Positions 22,539 through 33,446 of a stretch of DNA of 64,000 bases are shown here, in pieces (within the stretch, counting starts at the first letter, position 1; each line of letters opens with the position of its first letter). Below the pieces are notes generated by a model. The model searched no databases and had not been told where the DNA came from. It saw only the letters and a program-made list of their open reading frames with translations. Where the stretch lies: the NCBI GenBank assembly GCA_020881915.1, contig JAJFPB010000005.1, positions 3,720,001 through 3,784,000 of the forward strand, written 5' to 3'. The position numbers and the translations under genes are program-made. The stretch comes from Paramyrothecium sp. XJ0827 (Eukaryota > Ascomycota > Sordariomycetes > Hypocreales > Stachybotryaceae).

Positions 22539-25500
22539 CCTTAAAGGACTAGTCCCTGTGGCCGGAGGTCGGTGGTCAAGCCTTCAAGTTCGTGATGCCC
22601 GTGATCCAGAGGACAACAAGTAATCTAGGTGGAAGGATAGTTCGAGGAGGGGCGGCGAGGATCGCGGCGCGACTTGGATACGAGCTATGTGAGTCGAAAT
22701 GGCGGGCAGGCAGACACGGTCCCGCGATGAGCCGTCTTCCGTAACGGGCAATGAGAAGGCCGATGATGTAGTCAATCTAGACGTGCGTGCATGCGGTGTG
22801 TGGAATGCTGCCAAGCCGGCGGAATGAAAAACGAGAAGCGGAGGCAAGACGGCCGGAATGGAGTGGGATCACGCAGCGTGTCGGATTGACACGAAATGGT
22901 GTGTGTGAGGTGCAGACGTCTAGACACCTTGGGTAAAGAGTGACGAGTAGTGAGTGAGAGTGGTCCACGGAGCGGATGGAAAGAACGAGAGGCAGCAAAG
23001 AGGTCAGCTGTAAACGAGCGGCTGGAAGGAAAAAGAAAGAAAGACGGAAGGTGTGTAGAAGAAAAGAACGAAGGGCTGAAGAAGCTCAGGCGGCGGGCGG
23101 GTGTGTGGGTGGATGGTGAAGATTCAGGGAGGGAATGAACCCGAATATCTAAAAGAAAAGCAGGACAGCCAAACCACGCCAAAAGCCAGGTCAACGGGAA
23201 CCGGAAAGGTGGTACAGCAAGTAACAATGTGAAGAGGCAGCTTGCAGCAGCTACCTACCGGACGGCTACCTCACCTCCTTACCGGAGCACCAAGAGTGCA
23301 CCGTTTCCTGAACACGGGGTAACTCTGTCAAAGAGGAGGCCCCAAGCAAAGGACCCAAGAGGCCAGGGACCGCCCGTCCAGTCCCAAAAGGGATAAACTG
23401 AGCCCGGCGGGAGGAGCTGCTAAAGAACGGCGAGGTCGAATCACGTTAAGCCCGTATTGTCTTTTGGGGCAGCAGCTCATCTACAGGCGCAGGCATTGCC
23501 CGCCGATCAGCTAGCGGTGTACTTCTCGGTCCAGCGGCCGTGTGAGCCACGGGCAAGCTCTTGTCCCGTATCCCGCTATCAATGGGCTGGCAGGGCGTTG
23601 GACCAGGCGGGTAGCTGGTTAGTCCAGGAACCGGCACTTAGCGCGAAAAGCATGGGGCATGGGCATGGACAGAAAGAGGGCACGGGCATGGGGCCGTTAG
23701 CTTGGTGCGTGTCGGTCAATGCGGGCCTGTGTACGGACGGGGACTGGAAACACGGCCAGCGTCGAGGAATAGGGAGGTACGCAAGGTCTCCTACACCTGC
23801 ACAATGCGGCCCACCGACCCTATGGCATTCGCCCGAGGCCGGACAGCATCCCATCGCGAGACTTTTGACGATGTGGGATGACCCATGAAGCCATGAGACT
23901 TGCTAGCCCAGGAGGCCAAAGGAAAGGTCACAGTACAGTGCATTGCATCACATACATCCCCAGTGTCGCATCTCATTGAAACGCTTTGCAGGGCACGATT
24001 CCTGGCAATAAACGGCTTATTCCTTCCTCGTTTATGCAAACGGCCCCAAGCATAAAATCGGCTTGCGCCAGCAGCAAGCACCTGGAGATGAGCCAGGAGG
24101 CAAGGATCTGGAGGATGTTCAGTAACCGGCCTGCATCGCGGCACAGAAGCTATTTGCAGAAGGAAGCCATCCAAAAATCGGCATCTCTACCCCTACGGCT
24201 GGCCCCCGATATTGTGGCGGCGGATCAATTGCCCTTCTACAGAGCCGCAGTGCGCCTGAAGTTCATCTTCCTTTCCTAGTCGTTGCCTCCGAGGTGGTGG
24301 GGGGGCCAGCGCCCAGATTGTGCCCTCAGCATTTATCTCCGCGGATACTAAAGCAAACAACCCTTGCCTCATGTTGATTGATGGACAAGGGTGGGCAACC
24401 CGGCCGACACTACGTAGCTGTCGTCTCTTCTTGTGACGCAAATGTAGGAAGGGTGCAGTAATTAAAGGGTTGATGCTCTAACAGCCACGGTAGGGGAAGC
24501 AAAATTAGACATTGTGTGAGGGCGATCAATGCCTTGGCTGATGATATGAAGAGGGGTCGTTGTCCAGCGACGATGTGTCACTACCTAATCTACCGAACGA
24601 GCTATAGATCTTTGATGACGAGTAGGGAGTCCTGTCGTCTTTCTTCCAATTCGAGGCCAGCAGTCCCTACACAAGAAAGACAGCTTGCAGCCAACCGCAG
24701 GTAGCTGGTTATTTGTTGGTGCTGGGGTGGATCAGAGAACCGCAGTGATGGCGGTTACAACGTCCATTCCCGTCGGCGATCCCCCGGATGTGGTGTTCTA
24801 CTGGAGCACTTGACCCTGTCACTCATCATCTCACTCTCCACAGGCATGAAGATCGTCGTGCTCAGCCCCAGTGGCCGTCGCAGACGGCGTTTTGATTGCC
24901 CTGGGTGAGGAATCCGGTACAAAGGCGTGTTACGCATGGTGCCAGGATCTCCCGGCCGGTTACCAATGATTTTGCTATACCAAGCGGTCGGGGTTTTTCG
25001 TCCCAACTCTTGGCTATCTTCATCATCCCATCAAAGGCCGCAATGCGGGAGGACTCTGGCCTGGGCTGCGCATCGACCCCTGCCAAGCACATACCAAAAT
25101 AAGGTCTGAGGGTCTCGGTTTCAGAATTTTCAGCCCGTCGCTAATGGACACTCGTGAAGAGCCCCCACTGCGCCGAGTGTGCCGCATGCTGCGCCTTCCC
25201 TGGCTCTGCATGTAGGGTAGGCGGCGTGACAGGAACAGCATCCAACCATCTCGTGCTAGAGATGTATTAAAACCTGCCGAGGTTGATCATGCTCTTGATG
25301 TATTCATCTGCGTGGCAATCTATCAGGGTTACGCTGCTCTCACTCCACACGCCACGTACAAACTCGGCTTTTTCCGGTATTACAGTAGGCCTGATGTAGC
25401 GGAACCTTAACCCTAATCCTGGACGGGTCCTTGAATTGACACTTCAACGGTCCGTATACTCTTGACGACAATCGCACTGGACAAGATACCTAAACAGGAG

Positions 25501-28500
25501 TTGAGGAGCTCAAAGGAACCGCACAAGTTGCCTCAGTATTTATTGCAGTCGTTGTGATAACTCGGACCTCCCCTTCATCAAACTGTGTAAATGACCAAAT
25601 ATCCGGATCCTTCTTCCCCTGAGTATTGGCCCTACAGCGTCTAATGCTTTCTCGGATATATCAAGATTTGGAGAACACAACGGAAGGACGCCTAAGAAAC
25701 ACGTCTAATACTTCCAAGCATTCAAGTAATGGCCTGATCACTGAGGGGTTTTCAACTAACCGCAACTTCCAAATACGTCGATTAGATTTGCAGTGCCTCA
25801 CATGAAGACAATACCTGTTGAAGATGAAATCCAGAACAGCATAATCAGTATACGCTTGATATGGGACACAAAAGGAACCCGGTAAGACATTGTACTGCCT
25901 GGGAATGCAGAATCCCCAGGCATACTAATTCGAGAGACTAGTCTTTAGAGCCGCAAAGATGGCGTCCTTTGTAGCGTTTATGTTCTAATAATACAAATCT
26001 GATCCTCAAGCATCTTGTCTTCACTAGGCTTGTCGACCGTCTTGAGACTGCTCCACGTGCCCAAGGGATAGAATTGATCATTATGGCCACAGACTTTGCA
26101 GTCCCACCCGTACACGGCTAACCGAGCATGTCCAAGGACGCCACAGTACGATATTTGTATGTGTCCACATCCGACCTTTTGTGCCTAAGTACAACTCGAA
26201 TAGGGTGAATGTGTGATTGACTCGTGTTGATATTCAAAACGAACCATTCAGGACGTATGCAAGTCCGAATGTGGTTTCATTGACTGCCAGAAAATCCTAG
26301 CCTGCATATGCAATACTTAAAGAAAGCAAGTTGGGAAAAATGAGCGGCGTTTGATGAGAGATAGGGGTGGGATGTTGAGATCCAACTTCGCTGTTTGGGT
26401 TGAAGGCAGCTCGGCATTACATCTCGCATAGTGAATATATTTATCCAAGACTTGTCCCCCTTGCCTGACTGGGTTTCAACCTCTTGTGTGAGATCAAGCT
26501 CGGGGTGGTGATTTTCCCTTGATTGAAGGTGTGCTTGGCCTTGCCGCAGCAATCTAGACAGTTGCACCTGCAAATGCTCCTCAAAGCCAAGCTTTTCATC
26601 ACGAGGCTGTCACAGCAAGCGTTCGACTGGGAAGGGCGCCAAGATAGACCACCTTGTTATCTGCAATGTCCGGCTTGACTCTGCGGTGTAACGCGATGTT
26701 GAGAGTGGCCAAATACTCACAAAGGAAGGACAGATTGGTCCGTACGCGTTCTTGGACTACAAATTCTGATAAACCTTCAACATAATTTGAAAGAGATGTC
26801 ACGTTGGCATGGGCAATGCCAGAGTTTAATTCAGCATTGACTTTGAAGCGTTGTACAACCTGAAGTTTGCCGTGATGACGAAGCGTGGTGTATGAGCTGC
26901 ATCCAGCTCTCGTCATATGAATTGTGCAGCAGAAATGGCCATTGGTAGTTTGGAAATTACTATGGCAATGCATAGTGCTCGAAGCAACTGCATGGAGGAG
27001 TTGTTTGGAAGGAGAGTGACTTTTGATATCGCCGAGACTACGAATGCTAATACTTATACTGGCATTGTAAGTGTTAACTCAGCAAATAGATCTGGTTGTG
27101 TCGAATTTCCAGCCGTGGAGGGCATTCACATACGGGTTGCTGGTCGCATTCGATCGAATTGTGCTGTTGCAAGACAAAGCAGAACCTACAGGCGCCCCGG
27201 CAGCATTGAAACCTGCCCACTACCTTACCTTACCGTAATAGGTGCGGTAGATGCCTATATCGATTGGTGAGCCACCTACGCTTGATAAGGTATTGTGCCT
27301 ACAAACACTAAAGGAAGAGGCCCTTGAGATACTAAAGGAGTCGAAAGGATTGACATCGGGCTGATTTCAGCCAGAATCGCTCACATTGTCGAAACTGGAC
27401 CGAATTAAATTAATTTTGCGGATCTTTCCCGCTTTAGGTTCCGCGCAGTGCGACGTTGGATGTTTGCCTGCGTATGCCACATAAAACGCCACAAGTGACG
27501 AACATCCCAAAGAAGGCAGCGCACGCGCACACTGCACCGCACTTTTAAGTCTGCCAATAATTCATTCGCGGCTGAAAGCAGGCCATTGACTTGGTCGGTC
27601 GATTGTCTGGCTCGTGCCCCATCAGTAGGAAGCTGCACTTATCCATTGGGCAAGCGGCGACAGAACGAGGTACTTGACTAGCGAGTTCGATGCTGCAAAA
27701 CGCACCAACCACACTTGGAGGTTGTATTGACAGGATGTGATACGTCGAGAAGACCTAGACACGCGCGTTCCATGGATACAAGTACGTAGGCGTCCATGCC
27801 GTGGAACCAATCTCACCATCAATCTTTTCCAGGCTATTGCCATTTCTATGCAGCCAAGTAATTCGAGGCAGGGGATTGTGCTGACATCCTCCATGGCATT
27901 GCCATCTCGGCTTGGTCTGAATGCCTGAGTTGCTGCGGGTCGGGATGACACTACGCAAAACCTTTCGGCTCGTACAGTGGCCACAAACTTTCCTGGCATC
28001 TGGGCACGGGGCGGATCGGCGTTCCGCTGATACCCTGCTTGAGTTCCCAAATGCTCCTTTCCCTGATTTGTTTTATTTTATTTTCTTTCCGTTGCCTGCC
28101 GGGCGGGGAAGATTCTGCAACATTGTTTCGCCGCCATGCTGTACCATCTTGCAAGTGTATGCCTGCACTCACCCTCCTACCCTGGAGAGGCCCCTGTCTT
28201 GCAAATCGTGGGAGTGATGCGGGAGAAAAAGAAAACAGGGGAAAATGCAGATGTGAGCGAAAAGGCGATACGACGCAACATGGCACTTTTTAGTGACACG
28301 ACCCCCAATCCGGTGCCGGCCTAGACCTTAGGTCTAGAACCGATCGACAATGCACCTGCTTGATGCATGTTCGTCAGCCGGACCAAAACTACCTTTACCT
28401 CACATACAAGTCAACGTACAGGACAACGTACAATACTAACATTGTAATGTGGCTCAGTCCAGCCTTTGCTACCAAGAAAGCATCTTCTCGAGAGGATCCT

Positions 28501-29030
28501 CTCTCCCCTTCCCTTGGGTGTTTTCCCCCCTCTTCCTTTTCTCCATGAGCGACCGAAGCCATTCATTTACTCGTTGCGACACAATTGATGGCCATGGAAG
28601 CGCCTCTTCTCCTTCGCCAGCCAAGCCTCAGCTGTGCGTCTGATGGTCGAGAAGGGCAGTATGGCTGTTTTGAACCTTGCGGTTCCCGCGACGTGTTCGG
28701 TACACGTGGAGTGGTAATTTCGACGTAATGGCACCTGTTGATCAGCGTGCGCTAATCGAGCAAGGGCCATCTAGACCGTAACAGACCAGGCAACGGGCAA
28801 AGGACCCTGTGCCCAAGAGTCAAGCCTTGCCAGCCCCGGAGGGTCCGGGTTAGCTGCTGGGACAGGTTCTTCGGACTTTATTCTCCATCATGCCCCGACA
28901 CCTTTGTCCCGTGCCGTAATCAATACTTCGTGTACCCCAGAAAGCGCATGCGAGACTGCTCCGTGGGCGCGCGCCTGTTCCCACTTTCCTTGTGTATTTT
29001 TCCCCCCTGCCCTACCGGTCCTCGCATCGC

Positions 29031-29065
29031 CTTGCCTTGCCTTGCCTTGCCTTGCCTTGCCTTGC
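29031..29065. repeat. (CTTGC)7 pentanucleotide tandem repeat
   Basis: Seven perfect CTTGC units, about 510 bp upstream of the PRP24 start codon and just before a cluster of CCTTACCT-like motifs (29088-29220). Confidence 0.95.
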
Positions 29066-29087
29066 AGACCTGTCTTCCTCACCTTTG

Positions 29088-29220
29088 TACCTTACCTACT
29101 TTAGCCAAGGAAGGAAGGGTAGCAAGCAGTACCTTCCCTGGCCTGGCCTACTAACCTACCTACCTTAACCTTACCTAAGGTACCTTAACCTGAGGTGAAC
29201 CAACCCACAGGTACCTACCC
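29088..29220. promoter_or_regulatory. Cluster of ACCTTACCT / ACCTACCT motifs upstream of PRP24
   Basis: Within 130 bp the strings ACCTTACCTAC, AACCTACCTACCTTAACC, TTACCTAAGGTACC and AGGTACCTACCC follow each other. The same motif family recurs upstream of other genes in this window, so it may be a promoter element. Function is inference. Confidence 0.45.
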
Positions 29221-29576
29221 ACGCTCGAGGTAGTCGACGGGTATCTTTACCTTGCCTTAAACCTCACCTCAAAGGTCAAACGCAAAGACGACCCCGGCTC
29301 TCAAACAACTTTTGTAGCCTGCCGAGTCGCGGCTCAGTTTGCCTTGTGCGATCCTGTCCCGTAGTCTTCTTTCTTTCTCTTTTTTCTCTCCCTCTCTCTC
29401 TCTCCTTCTGGACCGCCGGTCTTGACCTTCGACTCGAAGCACCCCGTCCACTGTGTCACAGGGTCGCCGCCCCGTCCAAAGTATCTTCAGCTTAAAATCC
29501 TTCGATCAACCGTCGCTGCTCTCGCCCGCGCCGCGCCTCGCGATCCTGTAATGCTTAATCACCAGCCACGCAACCG

Positions 29577-32500
29577 ATGACCGCCATGATGGCCAACCCT
29601 GTGGGCGAAGACAGCTGGTTGGCTTACCTCGAAGAGACCTCCCGCACTGCTTCCGACCTCGAGCAGCGCGTCAATGTCGTCGAAGCCTACAAGCGAGCCG
29701 TCAGCGCCGAGCCCGGCAGCCTGCGCATATGGCTGTCTTATTGCAATTACTTCTGGTCGCTCTGGGCCGACAGCCAGTCTCCTGATTCCGGCTGGGCCGA
29801 TGAAGACCGCCTCATGGGCCGCGAGCTCTTCTCCTTCGGCACTGCCCTTGATTTGTGGCAGCAAGGCTACGAAGCCATCAAGTACCGCCTCGATGACAGC
29901 CATCTGCTGTGGGATCGCTGGATCTCCCTCGAAATGGAGCTTCTGGGCAAGTCGGGAACACCGGAAGGCGTCAAGCGCATATCCCACCTCTATCGCGACC
30001 GTCTTCAAACCCCACATGCCACCTGGGACGACACCTCCCAGGCCTTTTCCAGCTTTCTCTCCGAGCATAACCGAGCTGTTTGGGAAGAGTCTATGAAGGA
30101 GGTAACGGCGCGCGCACAGGACACGAAGCGCCTCATCGCTGCCCGCGAGCCTTTTGAGTTCAAGCTGAGTAAAGCTGTCCGTGCCAGCGACCTCGACGCG
30201 CAAAAGTCCATCATGACCGAGTATCTTGAGTGGGAGATGCTTCAAAGCAAGCGAAACAACGACAACCCCGACATTGGCCTAGACCTTTGCCGCGGCCTTT
30301 TCGCTCGAGCTCTGACTGGGGTGTTTGCTACCGACGAGGACACCTGGTATTCATACATCGTCTTTCTGTCGTCTTCCCATTCCGACTTGCAGCAGCCCGA
30401 AAACCTCCTCGACGTTCTGCGCAGAGCCGTCCGCCATTGCCCTTGGTCTGGAAGACTTTGGAACAGATACATTCTTTGCGCCGAAGAGGGCAAGCTTGCC
30501 TTTGGGGAAATCGAGTCGATCAAGCACGCAGCTACGAGCGAAGACCAACTTTACAAAAATGGAATGGAAAATATGATTGAGATGTACGTTGCATGGTGCG
30601 GGTTTCTCAAGCGGACGGCTATGGACGCGACCGCGACTGACGAAGCTGTCGACATCGCCGACGTCGGCCTCGGGGCTGCGCTTGAGGACGTCAACGTCGT
30701 TGGCCAGAGATTATATGGAAAAGATTTTCAAGGCGATCCCAAATTTCGATTGGAACGCATCTATATCCAGTATTTGACCGAGAAGAAGGGTGCGATAGAC
30801 GAGGCGCGAGCCCAATGGAACAAACTCGCGGCTCTACAAATCCACGCCGACAGTCACGATTTCTGGTTTCGGTACTACATGTGGGAAATGCTGATCTTTT
30901 CTTCCAACCCATCGAACAACCGAAGTCCCACCCCCTCTTCCAACGGCGCAGGTTCCCGGATTCCCACTCTTGCCACGGCCGTTCTAGCTCGTGCTGCTGC
31001 TCGGCGCACATTAGATTGGCCGGAAAAAGTGTTGGAGGTCTACCAGCAACATTGCAACGATTACGAGTTACCGGCCATAGTGCGTAGGGCCACGGACGTG
31101 GTGCACAAGGCTGAGAGAGGAATTCTAAGACGTCGCGAGCGCGAGCAGCAGGAGAAGGCGGCTACATATGCAGCCTACTACGAGGCTCAGGCGGCTGTTG
31201 CTGCACCTGCACCGGATGTTGAATCTCCCGTGGGGGCCAAGCGCAAGAGAGAGGATGTCGCGGATGTGGAGGAGGGCCATGAGGAAAGCACCACGAAACG
31301 CCTGAAAGGCGAACAGGAGATTACAGACGCGCAACAACCACCACAACGCGACCGAGAAAACGCGACCATTATTGTCAAGGATCTTCCTCACGACGTCACC
31401 CAAACCAAGCTTAGACAGTACTTCAGGGAGTATGGACACGTCAACAGCATTACCGCATTGGTGCGAGAGGAAAAGGGCCAATCCTCAACTGCTTTGATAG
31501 AATTCAGCTCTACTGAAGACGCGCAATCTGCCTTACTTCGAGACCAGAAGTACTTTGGCCAAGCCCAGATTAGTGTGCAGCCGGGGTATGACCTGACGGT
31601 TTATATTGCCAACTTCCCGCCGTCTGCGGACGATGTGTATATTCGAAAGCTCTTCGAGGATTGTGGCAATGTTTTGAGCATTAGATGGCCCAGTTTGAAA
31701 GTCAACTCCCACCGCCGCTTCTGCTACATTTCCTTCCGCGATCGAGAAGCGTCTGCCAGGGCCGTGCTGAAGGACGGCGAATTGCTGGAAGGCCAGTACA
31801 AGCTCCTTGCCAAATATTCCAATCCAATGCAGAAGAAAAATCGTGAGGGTGCCGTCGCCGAAGGCAGGGAAATTCATGTCTCGAACCTGAGCCGATCGGT
31901 GACGGATGATGAGCTGCGAGCTGTCTTTTCCAAGGCGGGCAACATCGTGCGAATCAACGTGCCGCGGTCGTTGGCTGGTAAGGGACGTGGCATTGCCTAT
32001 GTCGAGTATGAGAAAAAGGAGCAGGCCCAAAAAGCTGTGGCTGACTTCAATAACGCAAATGTGCGCGGGCAAGTTGTTAGGGTTGAAGTATCAAAGGAGT
32101 CCAAGGTCAAGCCTGCGGCCAAGTCCAGCATCGCGACGGAGCCTTCAGCGAGATCACAATCGCCACGCGATACAGAGGGTGACGAGGCCATGAAGGAGGC
32201 GGATGAGGATACCCAGTCGAAAGCTTCCGCTTCCGACATTGCCTCTCGCACCATTGCCCTCATGGGCCTCCCTGATACTGTCAATGATACACGTGTCCGC
32301 GCTCTTGTCGAGCCTCTGGGGTCCATTGTCAAATTGGTTCTGTTACCAAGCCATGGTGGTGCCAAGATAGAATTTGCCGATGCTGCGACCGCCGGAAAGG
32401 CCAGCCTCAAGCTCAATAGCCTTGAGTTTGAGGGCCGCACGCTGCGCACAGGATCGCTGGATGAGCTACGTCACGAGAAAGCCTACCATCCCGAGGACCG

Positions 32501-32828
32501 GATTACGTCTGGTGCACAACAGGCACAAAAGAAAACCGGAAAGCCTACTCAGAATCTCATGTTACCGCCGACAACGTCGCTCCGGCGACCTGTCCTTGGC
32601 AAGCCTGGGCCGAAGCGCGGACTGGGCTTTGCCCCACGGAAACCAACTGCCGCGACTCAACCAGACGAGAGCAAGCCAGCATCGAACGGCCTGCCGGCGC
32701 CGAAGAGTAACGCTGACTTTAAGGCCATGTTCCTTTCAGGCGGAAGCAACAAAACCAATGTCGAGACTGAAAAGCATACCGAGACCGAGTCTAAAACCGA
32801 ACCTCAAAAGACTGAAAATGGAATTTGA
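29577..32828 (+). CDS. PRP24: U4/U6 snRNA-annealing splicing factor Prp24 (SART3-type)
   Basis: Nuclear RNA-binding protein that promotes U4/U6 di-snRNP reassembly in pre-mRNA splicing. It is a single exon of 1,083 residues. The N-terminal half holds HAT (half-a-TPR) repeats, with W/Y-rich helices such as LRIWLSYCNYFWSLW and HDFWFRYYMWEML, as in human SART3 and unlike short yeast Prp24. A basic, Glu-rich linker follows (about 520-590). Four RRMs lie at about 594-670 (TIIVKDLPHD), 670-750 (TVYIANFPPS), 764-842 (EIHVSNLSRS) and 890-960 (IALMGLPDTV). The C-terminus contains SNADFKAMFLSGG near 1043, matching the Lsm2-8-interaction motif of the family. ATG 29577 is followed by a second in-frame ATG at codon 4. 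It converges with the DHX29-like gene. Lack of introns is notable beside intron-rich neighbours. Confidence 0.92.
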   Translation: MTAMMANPVGEDSWLAYLEETSRTASDLEQRVNVVEAYKRAVSAEPGSLRIWLSYCNYFWSLWADSQSPDSGWADEDRLMGRELFSFGTALDLWQQGYEAIKYRLDDSHLLWDRWISLEMELLGKSGTPEGVKRISHLYRDRLQTPHATWDDTSQAFSSFLSEHNRAVWEESMKEVTARAQDTKRLIAAREPFEFKLSKAVRASDLDAQKSIMTEYLEWEMLQSKRNNDNPDIGLDLCRGLFARALTGVFATDEDTWYSYIVFLSSSHSDLQQPENLLDVLRRAVRHCPWSGRLWNRYILCAEEGKLAFGEIESIKHAATSEDQLYKNGMENMIEMYVAWCGFLKRTAMDATATDEAVDIADVGLGAALEDVNVVGQRLYGKDFQGDPKFRLERIYIQYLTEKKGAIDEARAQWNKLAALQIHADSHDFWFRYYMWEMLIFSSNPSNNRSPTPSSNGAGSRIPTLATAVLARAAARRTLDWPEKVLEVYQQHCNDYELPAIVRRATDVVHKAERGILRRREREQQEKAATYAAYYEAQAAVAAPAPDVESPVGAKRKREDVADVEEGHEESTTKRLKGEQEITDAQQPPQRDRENATIIVKDLPHDVTQTKLRQYFREYGHVNSITALVREEKGQSSTALIEFSSTEDAQSALLRDQKYFGQAQISVQPGYDLTVYIANFPPSADDVYIRKLFEDCGNVLSIRWPSLKVNSHRRFCYISFRDREASARAVLKDGELLEGQYKLLAKYSNPMQKKNREGAVAEGREIHVSNLSRSVTDDELRAVFSKAGNIVRINVPRSLAGKGRGIAYVEYEKKEQAQKAVADFNNANVRGQVVRVEVSKESKVKPAAKSSIATEPSARSQSPRDTEGDEAMKEADEDTQSKASASDIASRTIALMGLPDTVNDTRVRALVEPLGSIVKLVLLPSHGGAKIEFADAATAGKASLKLNSLEFEGRTLRTGSLDELRHEKAYHPEDRITSGAQQAQKKTGKPTQNLMLPPTTSLRRPVLGKPGPKRGLGFAPRKPTAATQPDESKPASNGLPAPKSNADFKAMFLSGGSNKTNVETEKHTETESKTEPQKTENGI

Positions 32829-33446
32829 TGCGCCCCTTGAAACCTATTGGAGACCAAAAAACCTGAAGTTGGTTGGGAACCCTGAAGGGGTAGCAAGAGG
32901 TACCAGTTCAGGGTTGCGCATCGCAGGTGCGCCTCTGGCAGAATTTGCCACAGCTGTGATGGTCGCCCCAGACATCCAGACTTGTGGGCTTGCCACGCGA
33001 ATAATGCGGGGAAAGGTGCGAAGAGAGTCTAAGGGAGAGAAACGCGGATTGCTTTAATTAGCTGTGCTCAATAGTTTCCCATCCCATTCTTTGTATTCGT
33101 CTATCAGGACCTGCGAGAAGGTGGACAGGGAAGCGCTATGTAAAGCCTGTAGAATTTTGAAAACAATAAATATCTCAGACATTTCATACTTCCTTTCTAA
33201 GGTACTGCTCCATGATTGCCAACAATCCAATATATCGAGCTGGAAGACCCTCACTTCATTCGACCTTGCGACTGGGTACATCAAGTCTCATGCATGCCAT
33301 CCCATACTTATCACTGCATCGGCGAAGTAAGACCTAATTCCGTAAATGGGGCTACTGCTCAGTCTTGACCACGAATAGCGTGAATTGACACCCCGTCATT
33401 GAACAGCAAGCCATCGAAGCGACTGCTGCCGCTGACCTTTGACACA
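32829..33446. other. Convergent intergenic region PRP24 / DHX29-like gene
   Basis: 618 bp holding the two 3' UTRs. No other element was recognised. Confidence 0.5.

Larger units (their letters stand above)
22539..29576. other. 7 kb gene-poor region between the CFEM gene and PRP24
   Basis: No protein family, RNA gene or intact mobile element was recognised. The first kilobase is purine-rich on the plus strand (pyrimidine-rich for the CFEM transcript) and is probably its leader/promoter. From about 25.2 to 27.6 kb the base composition is noticeably more AT-rich. The last 600 bases contain the (CTTGC)7 repeat, dense ACCTTACCT-type motifs and CT-rich stretches leading to PRP24. A diverged transposon or lineage-specific gene could be present but cannot be shown by reading alone. 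Confidence 0.5.

Noticed and set aside
22772..23227. 151-codon Ser/Phe/Pro-rich frame upstream of the CFEM gene
   Set aside because: Composition reflects a pyrimidine-rich leader on that strand; no domain and no match to known proteins.
26599..26973. 124-codon minus-strand frame in the gene-poor region
   Set aside because: No recognisable motif, no splice-joined neighbours, and AT-rich surroundings; cannot be supported as a gene by reading.
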